64,000 nt of DNA. Source: Meghimatium bilineatum (Eukaryota > Mollusca > Gastropoda > Stylommatophora > Philomycidae). The notes below the pieces were generated by a model, which worked only from the letters and a program-made list of their open reading frames with translations, ran no database searches and was not told the DNA's origin. The translations under genes and the position numbers were made by a program. The stretch spans positions 23,657,967-23,721,966 of the forward strand of contig CM067311.1 in the NCBI GenBank assembly GCA_034231615.1, written 5' to 3'. This document shows, piece after piece, positions 32,480 to 44,520 of the stretch (positions are counted from its first letter, which is position 1; each line of letters begins with the position of its first letter).

Positions 32480-33490
32480 TATTCCGTCCAGTGCCGTAGA
32501 TACGTTATGTTTTCAGTACAGGACCCTAGGTACGTTATGTATTCCGTCCAGTACCGTGGATACGTTATGTATTCCATCCAGTACCGTAGATACATTATGT
32601 ATTCCGTTCAGGACCCTAGGTACGTTATGTATTCCGTTCAGGACCCTAGGTACGTTATATATTCCGTCCAGGACCCTAGGTACGTCATATATTTCGTCCA
32701 GGACCCTAGGTACGTTATATATTTCGTCCAGGAACCTAAGTACGTTATATATTTCGTCCAGGACCCTGGGTACGTTATGTATTCCGTCCAGTACCATAGA
32801 TACGTGATGTATTCCGTCCAGTACCGTAGATACGTGATGTATTCCGTCCAGTACCGTAGATAGGTGATGTATTCCGTCCAGTACCGTAGATACGTTATGT
32901 ATTCCGTCCAGTACCGTAGATTCGTTATGTATTCCATCCAGTACCATAGATACGTTATGTATTCCGTCCAGTACCATAGATACGTGATGTATTCCGTCCA
33001 GTACCGTAGATACGTGATGTATTCCGTCCAGTACCGTAGATACGTTATGTATTCCGTCCAGTACCGTAGATACGTTATGTATTCCATCCAGTACCATAGA
33101 TACGTTATGTATTCCGTCCAGTACGGTAGATACGTTATGTATTCCGTCCAGTACCGTAGATACGTTATGTATTCCGTCCAGTACCGTAGGTACGTGATGT
33201 ATTCCGTCCAGTACCGTAGATACGTGATGTATTCCGTCCAGTCCGTAGATACGTTATGTATTCCGTCCAGTACCGTAGATACGTTATGTATTCCGTCCAG
33301 TACCGTAGGTACGTGATGTATTCCGTCCAGTACCGTAGATACGTGATGTATTCCGTCCAGTCCGTAGATACGTTATGTATTCCGTCCAGTACCGTAGATA
33401 CGTTATGTATTCCGTCCAGTACCGTAGATACGTTATGTATTCCATCCAGTACCGTAGATACGTTATGTATTCCGTCCAGTACCGTAGATG
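32480..33490. repeat. Minisatellite, 30-bp unit, about 33 copies
   Basis: TACGTTATGTATTCCGTCCA followed by GTACCGTAGA repeats. The first third carries GGACCCTAGG instead of GTACCGTAGA. Two copies have a one-base deletion (CAGTCCGTAGA at 33240 and 33360) in otherwise identical 120-bp contexts, which shows block duplication. Confidence 0.95.
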
Positions 33491-33673
33491 TCTTGGTGAG
33501 AGTGTGTTATCTAACTCGACTGGATCAAAGAACATGAGACTGCTGAGTCAGCAACCAACCAACCTAACTCGACCGCCTCAATGTTGTTGAATGCAAACCC
33601 CGCCGGAGACAGATGTTTCGAGCCATTTGGGACAAAAAAAAAACCTCGACACAACATATTTCCATTCTCAGAA

Positions 33674-34354
<681 letters not shown>

Positions 34355-34356
34355 AG

Positions 34357-34580
34357 CTGTGTCCCTTGTTTGCTTTGCAGCGTCAGGGGTGGAAGAGTTC
34401 TCTGGAGATGGCCTTCTTGTGCGCTGTTCGTTAGTTTGTTCCTGTGGCTTCTTTGATTTCTGTGATCCATCTTTTACATGGTCTGCCTCTGGCATTATAA
34501 CCGTTATGTCTATGTGTCATGGCCATTTGTGGCATGCTATATGTCAGTAGTCTGGAAGCGTGTGAAAACCACTTGATCTG
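34357..34580 (-). mobile_element. LINE-E 3' fragment
   Basis: The minus-strand blocks (AAGTGGTTTTCACACGCTTC, GACCATGTAAAAGATGG, CCATCTCCAGAGAACTCTTC, CCCCTGACGCTGCAAAGC) match 3530-3892 and 49610-49925. The right edge at GATCTGAACATC switches directly to SINE-1. Confidence 0.85.
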
Positions 34581-34672
34581 AACATCTTGCTGGAAATCTA
34601 GTAGAACGATTGTCCCGCTACAGAAGAGTTACAGCGGAAGTTTGTGAATGAACGCGGAAGAAGAAAGAGAGT
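34581..34672 (+). mobile_element. SINE-1, 5'-truncated
   Basis: It starts at ATCTTGCTGGAAATCTAGTA and ends TGAATGAACGCGGAAGAAG. This is the 3' half only, as expected for incomplete reverse transcription. Confidence 0.85.
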
Positions 34673-35024
34673 GCAACTCATTTTTATTTTGTATATACTT
34701 TTTATTCTTTATGGCGACATGCAATGAAAATCACGGGAAAAGTTAAATGCATTACTTTAGAAGGATTCTTCTCAATGAACCAGCAGATCCTTATATGTGT
34801 CGGTTCACTACTTTCACTATTTCTCATACCAACAGAATGAAACCACTAACATTCACGACCTTCTTTAGTTCTTTCTCAAAATCCTACATATTTGCAGGAT
34901 ATAGCGACGTTTACAGCTTGGCTGTGTTATCTACTTCTTTCGGCCTGATACTGTGATACATCAATGATTTTGTGTCAAGGTGTCTTTCAAGAATACACGA
35001 CCAATCTCTTGAATGAGTATGAAT
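34673..35024. other. Unassigned DNA
   Basis: No feature is supported. Confidence 0.5.
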
Positions 35025-35222
35025 GAACCTACAGGCAAAAGAGAAGGGGTAGACCAAAAGAAACACGCAGAAGAACAATACTTAGAGAAAGTAAAACAAC
35101 CAATATTCATACTATTCAAGAACTGCACAGAATAGCTTTGAACAGACATAATTGGAGAGATCTGACCTCTGCCCTATGCGCTAACTTCAGCGCAAAAGGA
35201 AAATGAATGAATGAATGAATGT
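35025..35222 (+). mobile_element. LINE-I 3' end with (ATGA)n tail
   Basis: The translation reads KRRGRPKETRRRTIL, IQELHRIALNRHNWRDLTS, then ALCANFSAKGK and a stop, followed by AATGAATGAATGAATGAATG. The closing residues and tail also occur on the minus strand at 3186-3312. This is the last piece of an endonuclease-type LINE. Confidence 0.85.
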
Positions 35223-35374
35223 CTTTCTGCGGGAACACATCAAAGCTTTTGTGCCACGATGTCTTTCTAGGGGAGCACATAGCCGCCCCAACGAAAAAAA
35301 AACTTCCTGCCCAGGTGTCTCTTATGGCATACATGACATGTCATAGTTGCTGAAAAGTGTTGCTGCTTCTTCGG

Positions 35375-35850
35375 ACGTCGTCAGCACACAAGTGCAATGA
35401 AGATTTCATCTGTTACCTCCCAGTCACGGATACCGTCAGCACACAAGTGCAATGAAGATTTCATCTGTTACCTCCCGGTCACGGATCCCGTTAACACACA
35501 AGTGCAATGAAGATTTCATCTGTTACCTCCCAGTCACGGATACCGTCAGCACACAAGTGCAATGAAGATTTCATCTGTTACCTCCTAGTCACGGATCCCG
35601 TCAACACACAAGTGCAATGAAGATTTCATCTGTTACCTCCTAGTCACGGATCCCGTCAACCCACAAGTGCAATGAAGATTTCATCTGTTACCTCCCGGTC
35701 ACGGATACCGTCAGCACACAAACGCAATGAAGATTTCATCTGTTACCTCCCGGTCACGGATCCCGTGAGCACATAAACGCAATGAAGATTTTATCGGTAA
35801 AAGACCCGGTCAGCACATAAACGCAATGAAGATGTCATCTGTTACTCTCC
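35375..35850. repeat. Minisatellite, 55-bp unit, about 8 copies
   Basis: CACACAAGTGCAATGAAGAT, TTCATCTGTTACCTCC and GTCACGGATACCGT repeat. The last units change to ACATAAACGCAATG. Confidence 0.95.
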
Positions 35851-36429
35851 GGTCCTACTTCAATATTTCACATTTTTATTAGTGATTTGAAATTTGTTAT
35901 TTCCGTTTGACATTTTGTTAGAATGAAGAGAATGGTAATAACAAAATGCAAATTTTCTCGGGAGAAAGTAAATGTTACGTCCTGGTTAGATTTTTGGAAA
36001 ATAATAAAAGTAATAATACAGGGTAGAGATGAAGTGGGTGTAACCTTTTATGATCAACAGGCCGGGTTGAACTGTTTTTCGTGAGGTATGAGGCCCAAGC
36101 TTTTGTTACATTGCGCTCCACAGTAAAAAAAACACAAAGTCGCAGCACTTATCTAAAAAAATGATAAATGTAGCAGCTTAAAACGGAGACTAGCTAGATA
36201 AGTTAAGATGAAACACCATACCATGTGACCTTACCAATCACAGCTTGACCAAAGATCTTTATAGTCAGTATAGAACTTAACCATCTACCAACTAGTAGAC
36301 AAAACATAAGCCCGTAGATAAGGGGAGGGGTCTCCCCCCCCAACCTATAACAAATTAGAACATGATTATTAGCAATAGGAATGTAGCCAGAAGTTTGGTA
36401 AAACCCCCCTCTCGTAACGAGTTTTTACA
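35851..36429. other. Unassigned DNA
   Basis: No feature is supported. Confidence 0.5.
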
Positions 36430-36715
36430 CAGTGATCATCACATTTCTCCTCAGGCAGAGGGAATTACATACGTATGCTCCCCCCCCCCCACATTTCTCC
36501 TCAGGCAGAGGGAATTACATACGTATGCTCCCCCCCCCCCCACATTTCTCCTCAGGCAGAGGGAATCACATACGTATGCTCTTCCCCCCCCCCACATTTC
36601 TCCTCAGGCAGAGGGAATTACAAACGTATGCTCTCCCCCCCCCCCCACATTTCTCCTCAGGCAGAGGGAATTACATACGTATGCTCTTTCCCCACCCCCC
36701 ACATTTCTCACCGAA
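36430..36715. repeat. 51-54-bp tandem repeat with regularly spaced C-runs
   Basis: ACATTTCTCCTCAGGCAGAG, then TACATACGTATGCT, then 9-13 consecutive C, repeats five to six times. The minus strand presents G-runs at about 50-base spacing. Confidence 0.95.
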
Positions 36716-36795
36716 GAACCGAAGACTATATACGGCCCTAACAGAAACATACCTCTGACTTTCAGAAAGTATATGTAACAAATGATTAATCTGAC

Positions 36796-39700
36796 TTGTG
36801 ATGGATGAACAGCTTGTGATGGATGAACAACTTGTGATGGAGAAACAGCTTGTGATGGATGAACAGCTTGTGATGGAGAAACAGCTTGTGATGGACAAAC
36901 AGCTTGTGATGGATGAACAGCTTGTGATGGATGAACAGCTTGTGATGGAGAAACAGCTTGTGATGGACAAACAGCTTGTGATGGATGAACAGCTTGTGAT
37001 GGAGAAACAGCTTGTGATGGATGAACAGCTTGTGATGGAGAAACAGCTTGTGATGGATGAACAGCTTGTGATGGAGAAACAGCTTGTGATGGACAAACAG
37101 CTTGTGATGGAGAAACAGCTTGTGATGGACAAACAGCTTGTGATGGATGAACAGCTTGTGATGGATGAACAGCTTGTGATGGAGAAACAGTTTGTGATGG
37201 AGAAACAGCTTGTGATGGATGAACAGCTTGTGATGGAGAAACAGCTTGTGATGGACAAACAGCTTGTGATGGAGAACCAGCTTGTGATGGACAAACAGCT
37301 TGTGATGGAGAAACAGCTTGTGATGGAGAAACAGCTTGTGATGGATGACAGCTTGTGATGGACAAACAGCTTGTGATGGAGAAACAGCTTGTGATGGAGA
37401 AACAGCTTGTGATGGAGAAACAGCTTGTGATGGATGAACAGCTTGTGATGGATGAACAGCTTGTGATGGAGAAACAGCTTGTGATGGACAAACAGCTTGT
37501 GATGGATGAACAGCTTGTGATGGATGAACAGCTTGTGATGGACAAACAGCTTGTGATGGACAAACAGCTTGTGATGGAGAAACAGCTTGTGATGGAGAAA
37601 CAGCTTGTGATGGATGAACAGCTTGTGATGGAGAATCAGCTTGTGATGGACAAACAGCTTGTGATGGTTGAACAGCTTGTGATGGATGAACAGCTTGTGA
37701 TGGAGAAACAGCTTGTGATGGACAAACAGCTTGTGATGGATGAACAGCTTGTGATGGATGAACAGCTTGTGATGGACAAACAGCTTGTGATGGACAAACA
37801 GCTTGTGATGGAGAAACAGCTTGTGATGGAGAAACAGCTTGTGATGGACAAACAGCTTGTGATGGAGAAACAGCTTGTGATGGACAAACAGCTTGTGATG
37901 GACAAACAGCTTGTGATGGAGAAACGGCTTGTGATGGACAAACAGCTTGTGATGGATGAACAGCTTGTGATGGACAAACAGCTTGTGATGGACAAACAGC
38001 TTGTGATGGAGAAACAGCTTGTGATGGACAAACAGCTTGTGATTGAGAAACAGCTTGTGATGGAGAAACAGCTTGTGATGGATGACAGCTTGTGATGGAC
38101 AAACAGCTTGTGATGGATGAACAGCTTGTGATGGAGAAACAGCTTGTGATGGACAAACAGCTTGTTATGGATGAACAGCTTGTGATGGATGAACAGCTTG
38201 TGATGGAGAAACAGCTTGTGATGGATGAACAGCTTGTGATGGAGAAACAGCTTGTGATGGATGAACAGCTTGTGATGGAGAAACAGCTTGTGATGGACAA
38301 ACAGCTTGTGATGGAGAAACAGCTTGTGATGGACAAGTAGCTTGTGATGGATGAACAGCTTGTGATGGATGAACAGCTTGTGATGGAGAAACAGCTTGTG
38401 ATGGAGAAACAGCTTGTGATGGATGAACAGCTTGTGATGGAGAAACAGCTTGTGATGGACAAACAGCTTGTGATGGATGAACAGCTTGTGATGGATGAAC
38501 AGCTTGTGATGGACAAACAGCTTGTGATGGAGAAACAGCTTGTGATTGACAAACAGCTTGTGATGGATGAACAGCTTGTGATGGACAAACAGCTTGTGAT
38601 GGACAAACAGCTTGTGATGGAGAAACAGCTTGTGATGGACAAACAGCTTGTGATGGAGAAACAGCTTGTGATGGAGAAACAGCTTGTGATGGATGACAGC
38701 TTGTGATGGACAAACAGCTTGTGATGGATGAACAGCTTGTGATGGATGAACAGCTTGTGATGGAGAAACAGCTTGTGATGGACAAACAGCTTGTGATGGA
38801 TGAACAGCTTGTGATGGACAAACAGCTTGTGATGGAGAAGCAGCTTCTGATGGAGAAACAGCTTGTGATGGAGAAACAGCTTGTGATGGATGACAGCTTG
38901 TGATGCACAAACAGTTTGTGATGGATGAACAGCTTGTGATGGAGAAACAGCTTGTGATGGACAAACAGCTTGTGATGGATGAACAGCTTGTGATGAATGA
39001 ACAGCTTGTGATGGAGAAACAGCTTGTGATGGAGAAACAGCTTGTGATGGATGAACAGCTTGTGGTGGAGAATCAGCTTGTGATGGACAAACAGCTTGTG
39101 ATGGTTGAACAGCTTGTGATTGATGAACAGCTTGTGATGGAGAAACAGCTTGTGATGGACAAACAGCTTGTGATGGATGAACAGCTTGTGATGGATGAAC
39201 AGCTTGTGATGGACAAACAGCTTGTGATGGACAAACAGCTTGTGATGGATGAACAGCTTGTGATGGACAAACAGCTTGTGATGGACAAACAGCTTGTGAT
39301 GGAGAAACAGCTTGTGATGGATGACAGCTTGTGATGCACAAACAGTATGTGATGGATGAACAGCTTGTGATGGACAAACAGCTTGTGATGGACAAACAGC
39401 TTGTGATGGATGAACAGCTTGTGATGGAGAAACAGCTTGTGATGGACAAACAGCTTGTGATGGATGAACAGCTTGTGATGGATGAACAGCTTGTGATGGA
39501 CAAACAGCTTGTGATGAACAAACAGCTTGTGATTGAGAAGCAGCTTCTGATGGAGAAACAGCTTGTGATGGGGAAACAGCTTGAGATGGATGACAGCTTG
39601 TGATGCACAAACAGTTTGTGATGGATGAACAGCTTGTGATGGAGAAACAGCTTGTGATGGACAAACAGCTTGTGATGGATGAACAGCTTGTGATGGATGA

Positions 39701-40665
39701 ACAGCTTGTGATGGAGAAACAGCTTGTGAGGGAGAAACAGCTTGTGATGGATGAACAGCTTGTGATGGAGAATCAGCTTGTGATGGACAAACAGCTTGTG
39801 ATGGATGAACAGCTTGTGATGGATGAACAGCTTGTGATGGAGAAACAGCTTGTGATGGATGAACAGCTTGTGATGGATGAACAGCTTGTGATGGATGAAC
39901 AGCTTGTGATGGACAAACAGCTTGTGATGGACAAACAGCTTGTGATGGAGAAACAGCTTGTGATGGAGAAACAGCTTGTGATGGACAAACAGCTTGTGAT
40001 GGAGAAACAGCTTGTGATGGACAAACAGCTTGTGATGGACAAACAGCTTGTGATGGAGAAACAGCTTGTGATGGACAAACAGCTTGTGATGGATGAACAG
40101 CTTGTGATGGAGAAACAGCTTGTGATGGACAAACAGCTTGTGATGGAGAAACAGCTTGTGATGGACAAACAGCTTGTGATGGAGAAACAGCTTGTGATGG
40201 AGAAACAGCTTGTGATGGATGACAGCTTGTGATGGATGAACAGCTTGTGATGGATGAACAGCTTGTGATGGAGAAACAGCTTGTGATGGACAAACAGCTT
40301 GTGATGGATGACAGCTTGTGATAGATGAACAGCTTGTGATAGATGAACAGCTTGTGATGGACAAACAGCTTGTGATGGATGAACAGCTTGTGATGGACAA
40401 ACAGCTTGTGATGGATGAACAGCTTGTGATGGATGACAGCTTGTGATAGATGAACAGCTTGTGATGGAGAAACAGCTTGTGATGGACAAACAGTTTGTGA
40501 TGGATGATAGCTTGTGATGGATGAACAGCTTGTGATAGATGAACAGCTTGTGATGGACAAACAGCTTGTGATGGATGAACAGCTTGTGATGGATGAACAG
40601 CTTGTGATGGAGAAACAGCTTGTGATGGACAAACAGCTTGTGATGGATGAACAGCTTGTGGTTAA
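36796..40665. repeat. 18-bp satellite array, about 215 monomers
   Basis: ACAGCTTGTGATGGATGA, ACAGCTTGTGATGGAGAA and ACAGCTTGTGATGGACAA are the three main monomer types. Scattered 17-bp monomers (GATGACAGCTTGTG) occur near 37347, 38088, 38693, 38889, 39322, 39589, 40218, 40308 and 40433. Rare marker variants recur at a 700-bp distance (GAGAAGCAGCTTCTG at 38835 and 39535; the 17-bp monomer followed by GATGCACAAACAGT at 38889 and 39589; GAGAATCAGC at 39068 and 39768), showing higher-order units of 39 monomers. No monomer contains a stop on the minus strand in any frame, hence frames up to 1204 codons; I do not regard these as genes. Confidence 0.97.
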
Positions 40666-40686
40666 AAGTTGTTTTTTTTTACAATT

Positions 40687-40828
40687 TAGTCTCTTGGAGC
40701 ACCAAGTACTTTCTGAGCTCGGGGCGTCAGTACTTAGTCTCTTGGAGCACCAAGTGCTTTCTGAGCTCGGGGCGTCAGTACTTAGTCTCTTGGATTTCCA
40801 TGTGTTTTCTGAGCTCGGAGCTAGTACT
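40687..40828. repeat. Tandem repeat, 48-bp unit, about 3 copies
   Basis: TAGTCTCTTGGAGCACCAAG and TTTCTGAGCTCGGGGCGTCA repeat at 48-bp spacing. The third copy is diverged. Confidence 0.9.
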
Positions 40829-40965
40829 CGGCAGGCCAGAAACAATTGCTTGGTTGGCTGTATTTTGCTCACCGTGGGGTAGATGATCAAGGAACTAACC
40901 TTATTTATACAAAACGAATCGGAATATCCATATCTGAAGAATATAGGACATGTCAATTCATCACA

Positions 40966-41260
40966 CCAGTTGAGTAACCGCTAATTGACAGTTGCGTGAC
41001 CGCTAACTGACAGTTGAGCGACCGTTAATTGACAGTTGAGTAACCGCTAATTGACAGTTGAGTAACCGCTAATTGACAGTTGAGTGACCGCTAACTTACA
41101 GTTGAGTGACCGCTAACTTACAGTTGAGTGACCGCTAACTTACAGTTGAGTAAACGCTAACTGACAGTTGAGTGACCGCTAACTTACAGTTGAGTAAACG
41201 CTAACTGACAGTTGAGTGACCGCTAACTTACAGTTGAGTAACCGCTAACTGACAGTTGAT
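40966..41260. repeat. Minisatellite, 22-bp unit, about 13 copies
   Basis: GACAGTTGAGTGACCGCTAA and TAACCGCTAATT/TAAACGCTAACT variants alternate in pairs. Confidence 0.95.
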
Positions 41261-42024
41261 CGATACCTGCTTTTCATTTAATGAATTGTGACTCAAAATA
41301 TTCACAAAATGATCAATGAAAAAAAATCTGGTCAGTCTGATCAGCCAAGATAAGTTACGCAGAATATAGGGTCTATACATTGCTACGGATATTCCTTTGT
41401 GCACTTTACCGATAATGTCGACCATCAGTAAAGGTTACGAAGCTGTACACCACAAGTAGAAACACACAAAGGAAAGTTTTTTTTAAAAGGATCTATTTCA
41501 GCTAATTCCTGTACCACGCTGTAATTGTTACATTGTTAATGCTCTTAAAATTGTCATCATCTTAAGTGCATTTGAAAAAAAACATTTTAGTGCAATAAGC
41601 AGAACTACAGCTATTAATGGCAGACGTGCGTCATTGGAGTGCCGGATATAGACTGCATACCAACTTGACAAGTTCAAGGCATCTTTTCCTTTAAAAGTAG
41701 AGATAAAGATTTCAATGGAACAAACTTTTTGAAAAATATCAAGTGCCAGGAAATAAAACAAACGCAGAAACCAAAGTGGGTCATATATTTTTTTTGTAAT
41801 CATCCAATTATGTTCACGTGATGAGAACTTGATTTCTGAAACGAAGAGATAAATCATGCAAGTCCCTCTCCGACATTAGTCCTGTTCGCAGATCTAGTAT
41901 CCTTGTTAAATCACGCAATTTGACGTTCTGTGCTTTTCATCGGCTAGTTTTCAACACACAGTTACCTACAAGCTAAGTTCCTCGCCGGGATAGTCCTAAG
42001 CGCTTATTTTGGAATAGTTCGGGT
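41261..42024. other. Unassigned DNA with a short dispersed repeat
   Basis: GATCAATGAA-GGTCAG-CAGCCAAGAT near 41310-41360 resembles 42785-42825, and AGTCCCTCTC (41862) is the inverse of GAGAGGGACT (42842). It could be an old MITE. No gene is seen, although a 109-codon minus-strand frame (41528-41857) exists without any recognisable motif. Confidence 0.4.
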
Positions 42025-42205
42025 TACTATTGTCTGTTCCCAGGTGGACGATGGTTGATCGTATTCACACTTGCTGTTAAGCGTAGAGGTGGGAGCTTAA
42101 GCTGTTGCTCCAAGGCCAGATGTGTCGCAACGGGTGCATTAAGCCCATGTTTGTTCAAGGCTATCTTGATGTTTTCTATCCACCGTTTTCTTTGTCTACC
42201 TTTTC
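42025..42205 (-). mobile_element. LINE-D 3' end fragment
   Basis: The minus strand reads AGACAAAGAAAACGGTGGAT, AGAAAACATCAAGATAGCCT and TGAACAAACATGGGCTTAAT, then the CACCTGGGAACAGACAATA end. It matches 20025-20205 closely. Confidence 0.85.
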
Positions 42206-42229
42206 ATATTACGAATGTATTTAATTCTT

Positions 42230-42715
42230 TCTGTTAGTTAGTTAGTTAGTCATCGGATCATCATCACTGCAAACTGGACACGTCCATAGTTGCTCCGATC
42301 TCTCCTTGGGTGTATCCGCCATTACACCTTTGCTGACAGTACCGGCCCTATGCTGGTTGACCATCATTCTTCTGCGTCCTCCAAAATGTTTACTATTAGC
42401 AACACCGCATGTCAATCTCTGATCTTTAATCCTAGCCATTGAAAAGGAATCATCATCCACATTAGTCTCACTCTCGTGTGTTATATTTGTTAAGGAATCC
42501 AAAACGTCAGCTCGATCCATTGCTCCATCGCCCTGTGTCACAATTGCGCATGCTGCCAGTTGATCCGCTCTTTCATTGTCTCGAACGCCCACATGTCCCG
42601 GCACGAAAATAAATGTAACCACTTTCAGGCTCGCCTTTCTCAAGGCCTCAATCCACTGTTCGCGAACGAGACCAATTCTTTCTGTGCTTTCGTTAACTGC
42701 CAACGCAAAGTGAAC
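42230..42715 (-). pseudogene. LINE-C RNase H C-terminal half with CTAA-type tail
   Basis: The minus-strand frame 42703-42242 encodes TFIFVPGHVGVRDNERADQL (last RNase H motif with H and D) and CGVANSKHFGGRRRMMVNQH. It ends SEQLWTCPVCSDDDPMTN, a C-x-x-C ending. After the stop comes TAACTAACTAAC. The frame is intact over 150 codons but lacks the first RNase H strands. Confidence 0.85.
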
Positions 42716-42872
42716 AACAATCAGCCCCCAGCCCCAGATGGTGACTCAGCAAGTAGGATTGACTGGAGAAGAACATGACGAAAAGTGATCAATGAACAGC
42801 CGGTCAGCCAAGATGAATCACTCAGCATGTAAGACAAAACTAGAGAGGGACTTGAATTACAAGTATGTAAAG

Positions 42873-43293
42873 GAAATGTGATAATCAACAAGTTGGAAAT
42901 GTGATAATCAACAAGCTGGAAATGTGATAATCAACAAGCTGGAAATGTGATAATCAACAAGCTGGAAATGTGATAATCAACAAGCTGGAAATGTGATAAT
43001 CAACAAGCTGGAAATGTGATAATCAACAAGCTGGAAATGTGATAATCAACAAGCTGGAAATGTGATAATCAACAAGCTGGAAATGTGATAATCAACAAGC
43101 TGGAAATGTGATAATCAACAAGCTGGAAATGTGATAATCAACAAGCTGGAAATGTGATAATCAACAAGCTGGAAATGTGATAATCAACAAGCTGGAAATG
43201 TGATAATCAACAAGCTGGAAATGTGATAATCAACAAGCTGGAAATGTGATAATCAACAAGCTGGAAATGTGATAATCAACAAGCTGGAAATAG
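42873..43293. repeat. Minisatellite, 23-bp unit, about 18 copies
   Basis: AAATGTGATAATCAACAAGC with TGG is repeated almost without change (the first unit has AAGTTGG). It is one of the most homogeneous arrays here. Confidence 0.97.
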
Positions 43294-43639
43294 AGAGAAC
43301 ATATAGAGGCGGATGCCCGAAAGCAACATAACTGAAAACATCCGTAAGCATTTCGATTAAGAAAGTATTTGTAAACATTTTATCATTACAAAAGTTTGTA
43401 TAAGGAAGTTACTGATATCCCTTTCTAGGAAAGAGATACGGAATTCCAAAGTTAGAAGCTACAAATAAGCAACTATCGTTTAGAACAATGATTCTCGAAG
43501 TTGGCTATGTGGTTCTCCAGGGGGATCACAGTTACAGCGAAGAAGAATAGTGAGAAATTGGACAGATCCATCTATTAATGTTTCTATTAATCTAGTAATG
43601 ACAGATAAATGTTTCAACGGTATATAATCAGATATACAG
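43294..43639. other. Unassigned DNA
   Basis: No feature is supported. Confidence 0.5.
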
Positions 43640-44200
43640 TAATATGACTTGAAGGGGACAACAAACATATGGCTTGAAGGGGACAACAAACATTTGACTT
43701 GAAGGGGACAACAAACATTTGACTTGAAGGGGACAACCCCATGTCAAAAGGGTCCCCAGACTCCAGAACATATTCTGCAGACATGCCCACTCTTTGATGA
43801 CGTGAGAACCAAAATATGGCCCCAAGAGACATATCTGAAGGTGAAGCTGTGGGGCAACCGTGAGGACCTCCTGCTGACGACTGAATTCATGGAGGCGGCC
43901 CACCTTCCTGTATAGACTTATGAGCATAGGAAACTGATCGCGGAAGAAGAAGAAGAAGAGGACAACAAACATTTGACTTGAAGGGGTCAACAAACATTTG
44001 ACTTGAAAGGGACAACAATCATTTGACTTGAAGGGGACAACACTCATTTGACTTAAAGGGGACAACAAATATTTGACTTGAAGGGGACAACACTCATTTG
44101 ACTTAAAGGGGACAACAAATATTTGACTTGAAGGGGACAACACTCATTTGACTTGAAGGGGACAACAAATATTTGACTTAAAGGGGACAACAAACATATT
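43640..44200. repeat. Minisatellite, 25-bp unit, about 13 copies, interrupted
   Basis: GACTTGAAGGGGACAACAAA with CATTT repeats from 43640 to 43737 and from 43961 to 44200. The gap is a LINE-A insertion. The right block alternates ACACTCATTTGACTT and ACAAATATTTGACTT units. Confidence 0.95.
43738..43960 (+). mobile_element. LINE-A 3' end inserted in a minisatellite
   Basis: The translation PCQKGPQTPEHILQTCPLFD, VRTKIWPQETYLKVKLWG and a stop at 43915 is the zinc-knuckle tail of LINE-A. It is followed by GATCGCGGAAGAAGAAGAAG. GGACAAC flanks both sides, consistent with a target-site duplication, though the motif is also part of the array. Confidence 0.9.
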
Positions 44201-44339
44201 AGGTTCGAGTGTGGTTTTTAATGGAAGAGGTACTGTCCCAAGGAGTCACGGAAGAAAAACTGCCTCAAAGTAGGCGACAGAAGAAAAGCTTAGAAAAGAA
44301 AGGAGACCGTCGGCGGTTAAGACCTCTGTACAGAAAGTA

Positions 44340-44520
44340 CACAAGCCTTCATTCGTGACGTTTTTGATTATTGTCGTGTTGTCGTTGGTGGCGATTTATA
44401 TACTTGGAGTTGCATGCAAAAAATAAAAAATTAAGGCCGACCAACCGAAATCACGGAAATAATAGAAAAATCAGCCTTCATGTCATGTTTACTTTCTGTT
44501 CACAGGTCTTTACTGGAGGC
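44340..44520. mobile_element. Foldback family, partial
   Basis: TTTTTGATTATTGTCGTG, TTTATATACTTGGAGTTGC and GGCCGACCAACC follow the order seen at 49485-49608. The right arm is deleted. Confidence 0.6.

Noticed and set aside
36786-40400. 1204-codon minus-strand frame across the 18-bp array
   Set aside because: It exists because no monomer has a minus-strand stop in any frame. Three overlapping frames are equally open and 17-mers shift the register without consequence, so it is not evidence of a gene.
41528-41857. 109-codon minus-strand frame
   Set aside because: No recognisable motif, no splice borders and AT-rich composition. It is expected by chance at this length in the window.
42233-42250. 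Telomere-like TTAG repeat
   Set aside because: It is only about four units long, lacks the GGG of TTAGGG, and is the 3' tail of LINE-C.
42873-43293. CRISPR-like regular array
   Set aside because: The 23-bp units are contiguous with no unique spacers. All arrays here are ordinary tandem repeats in animal DNA.
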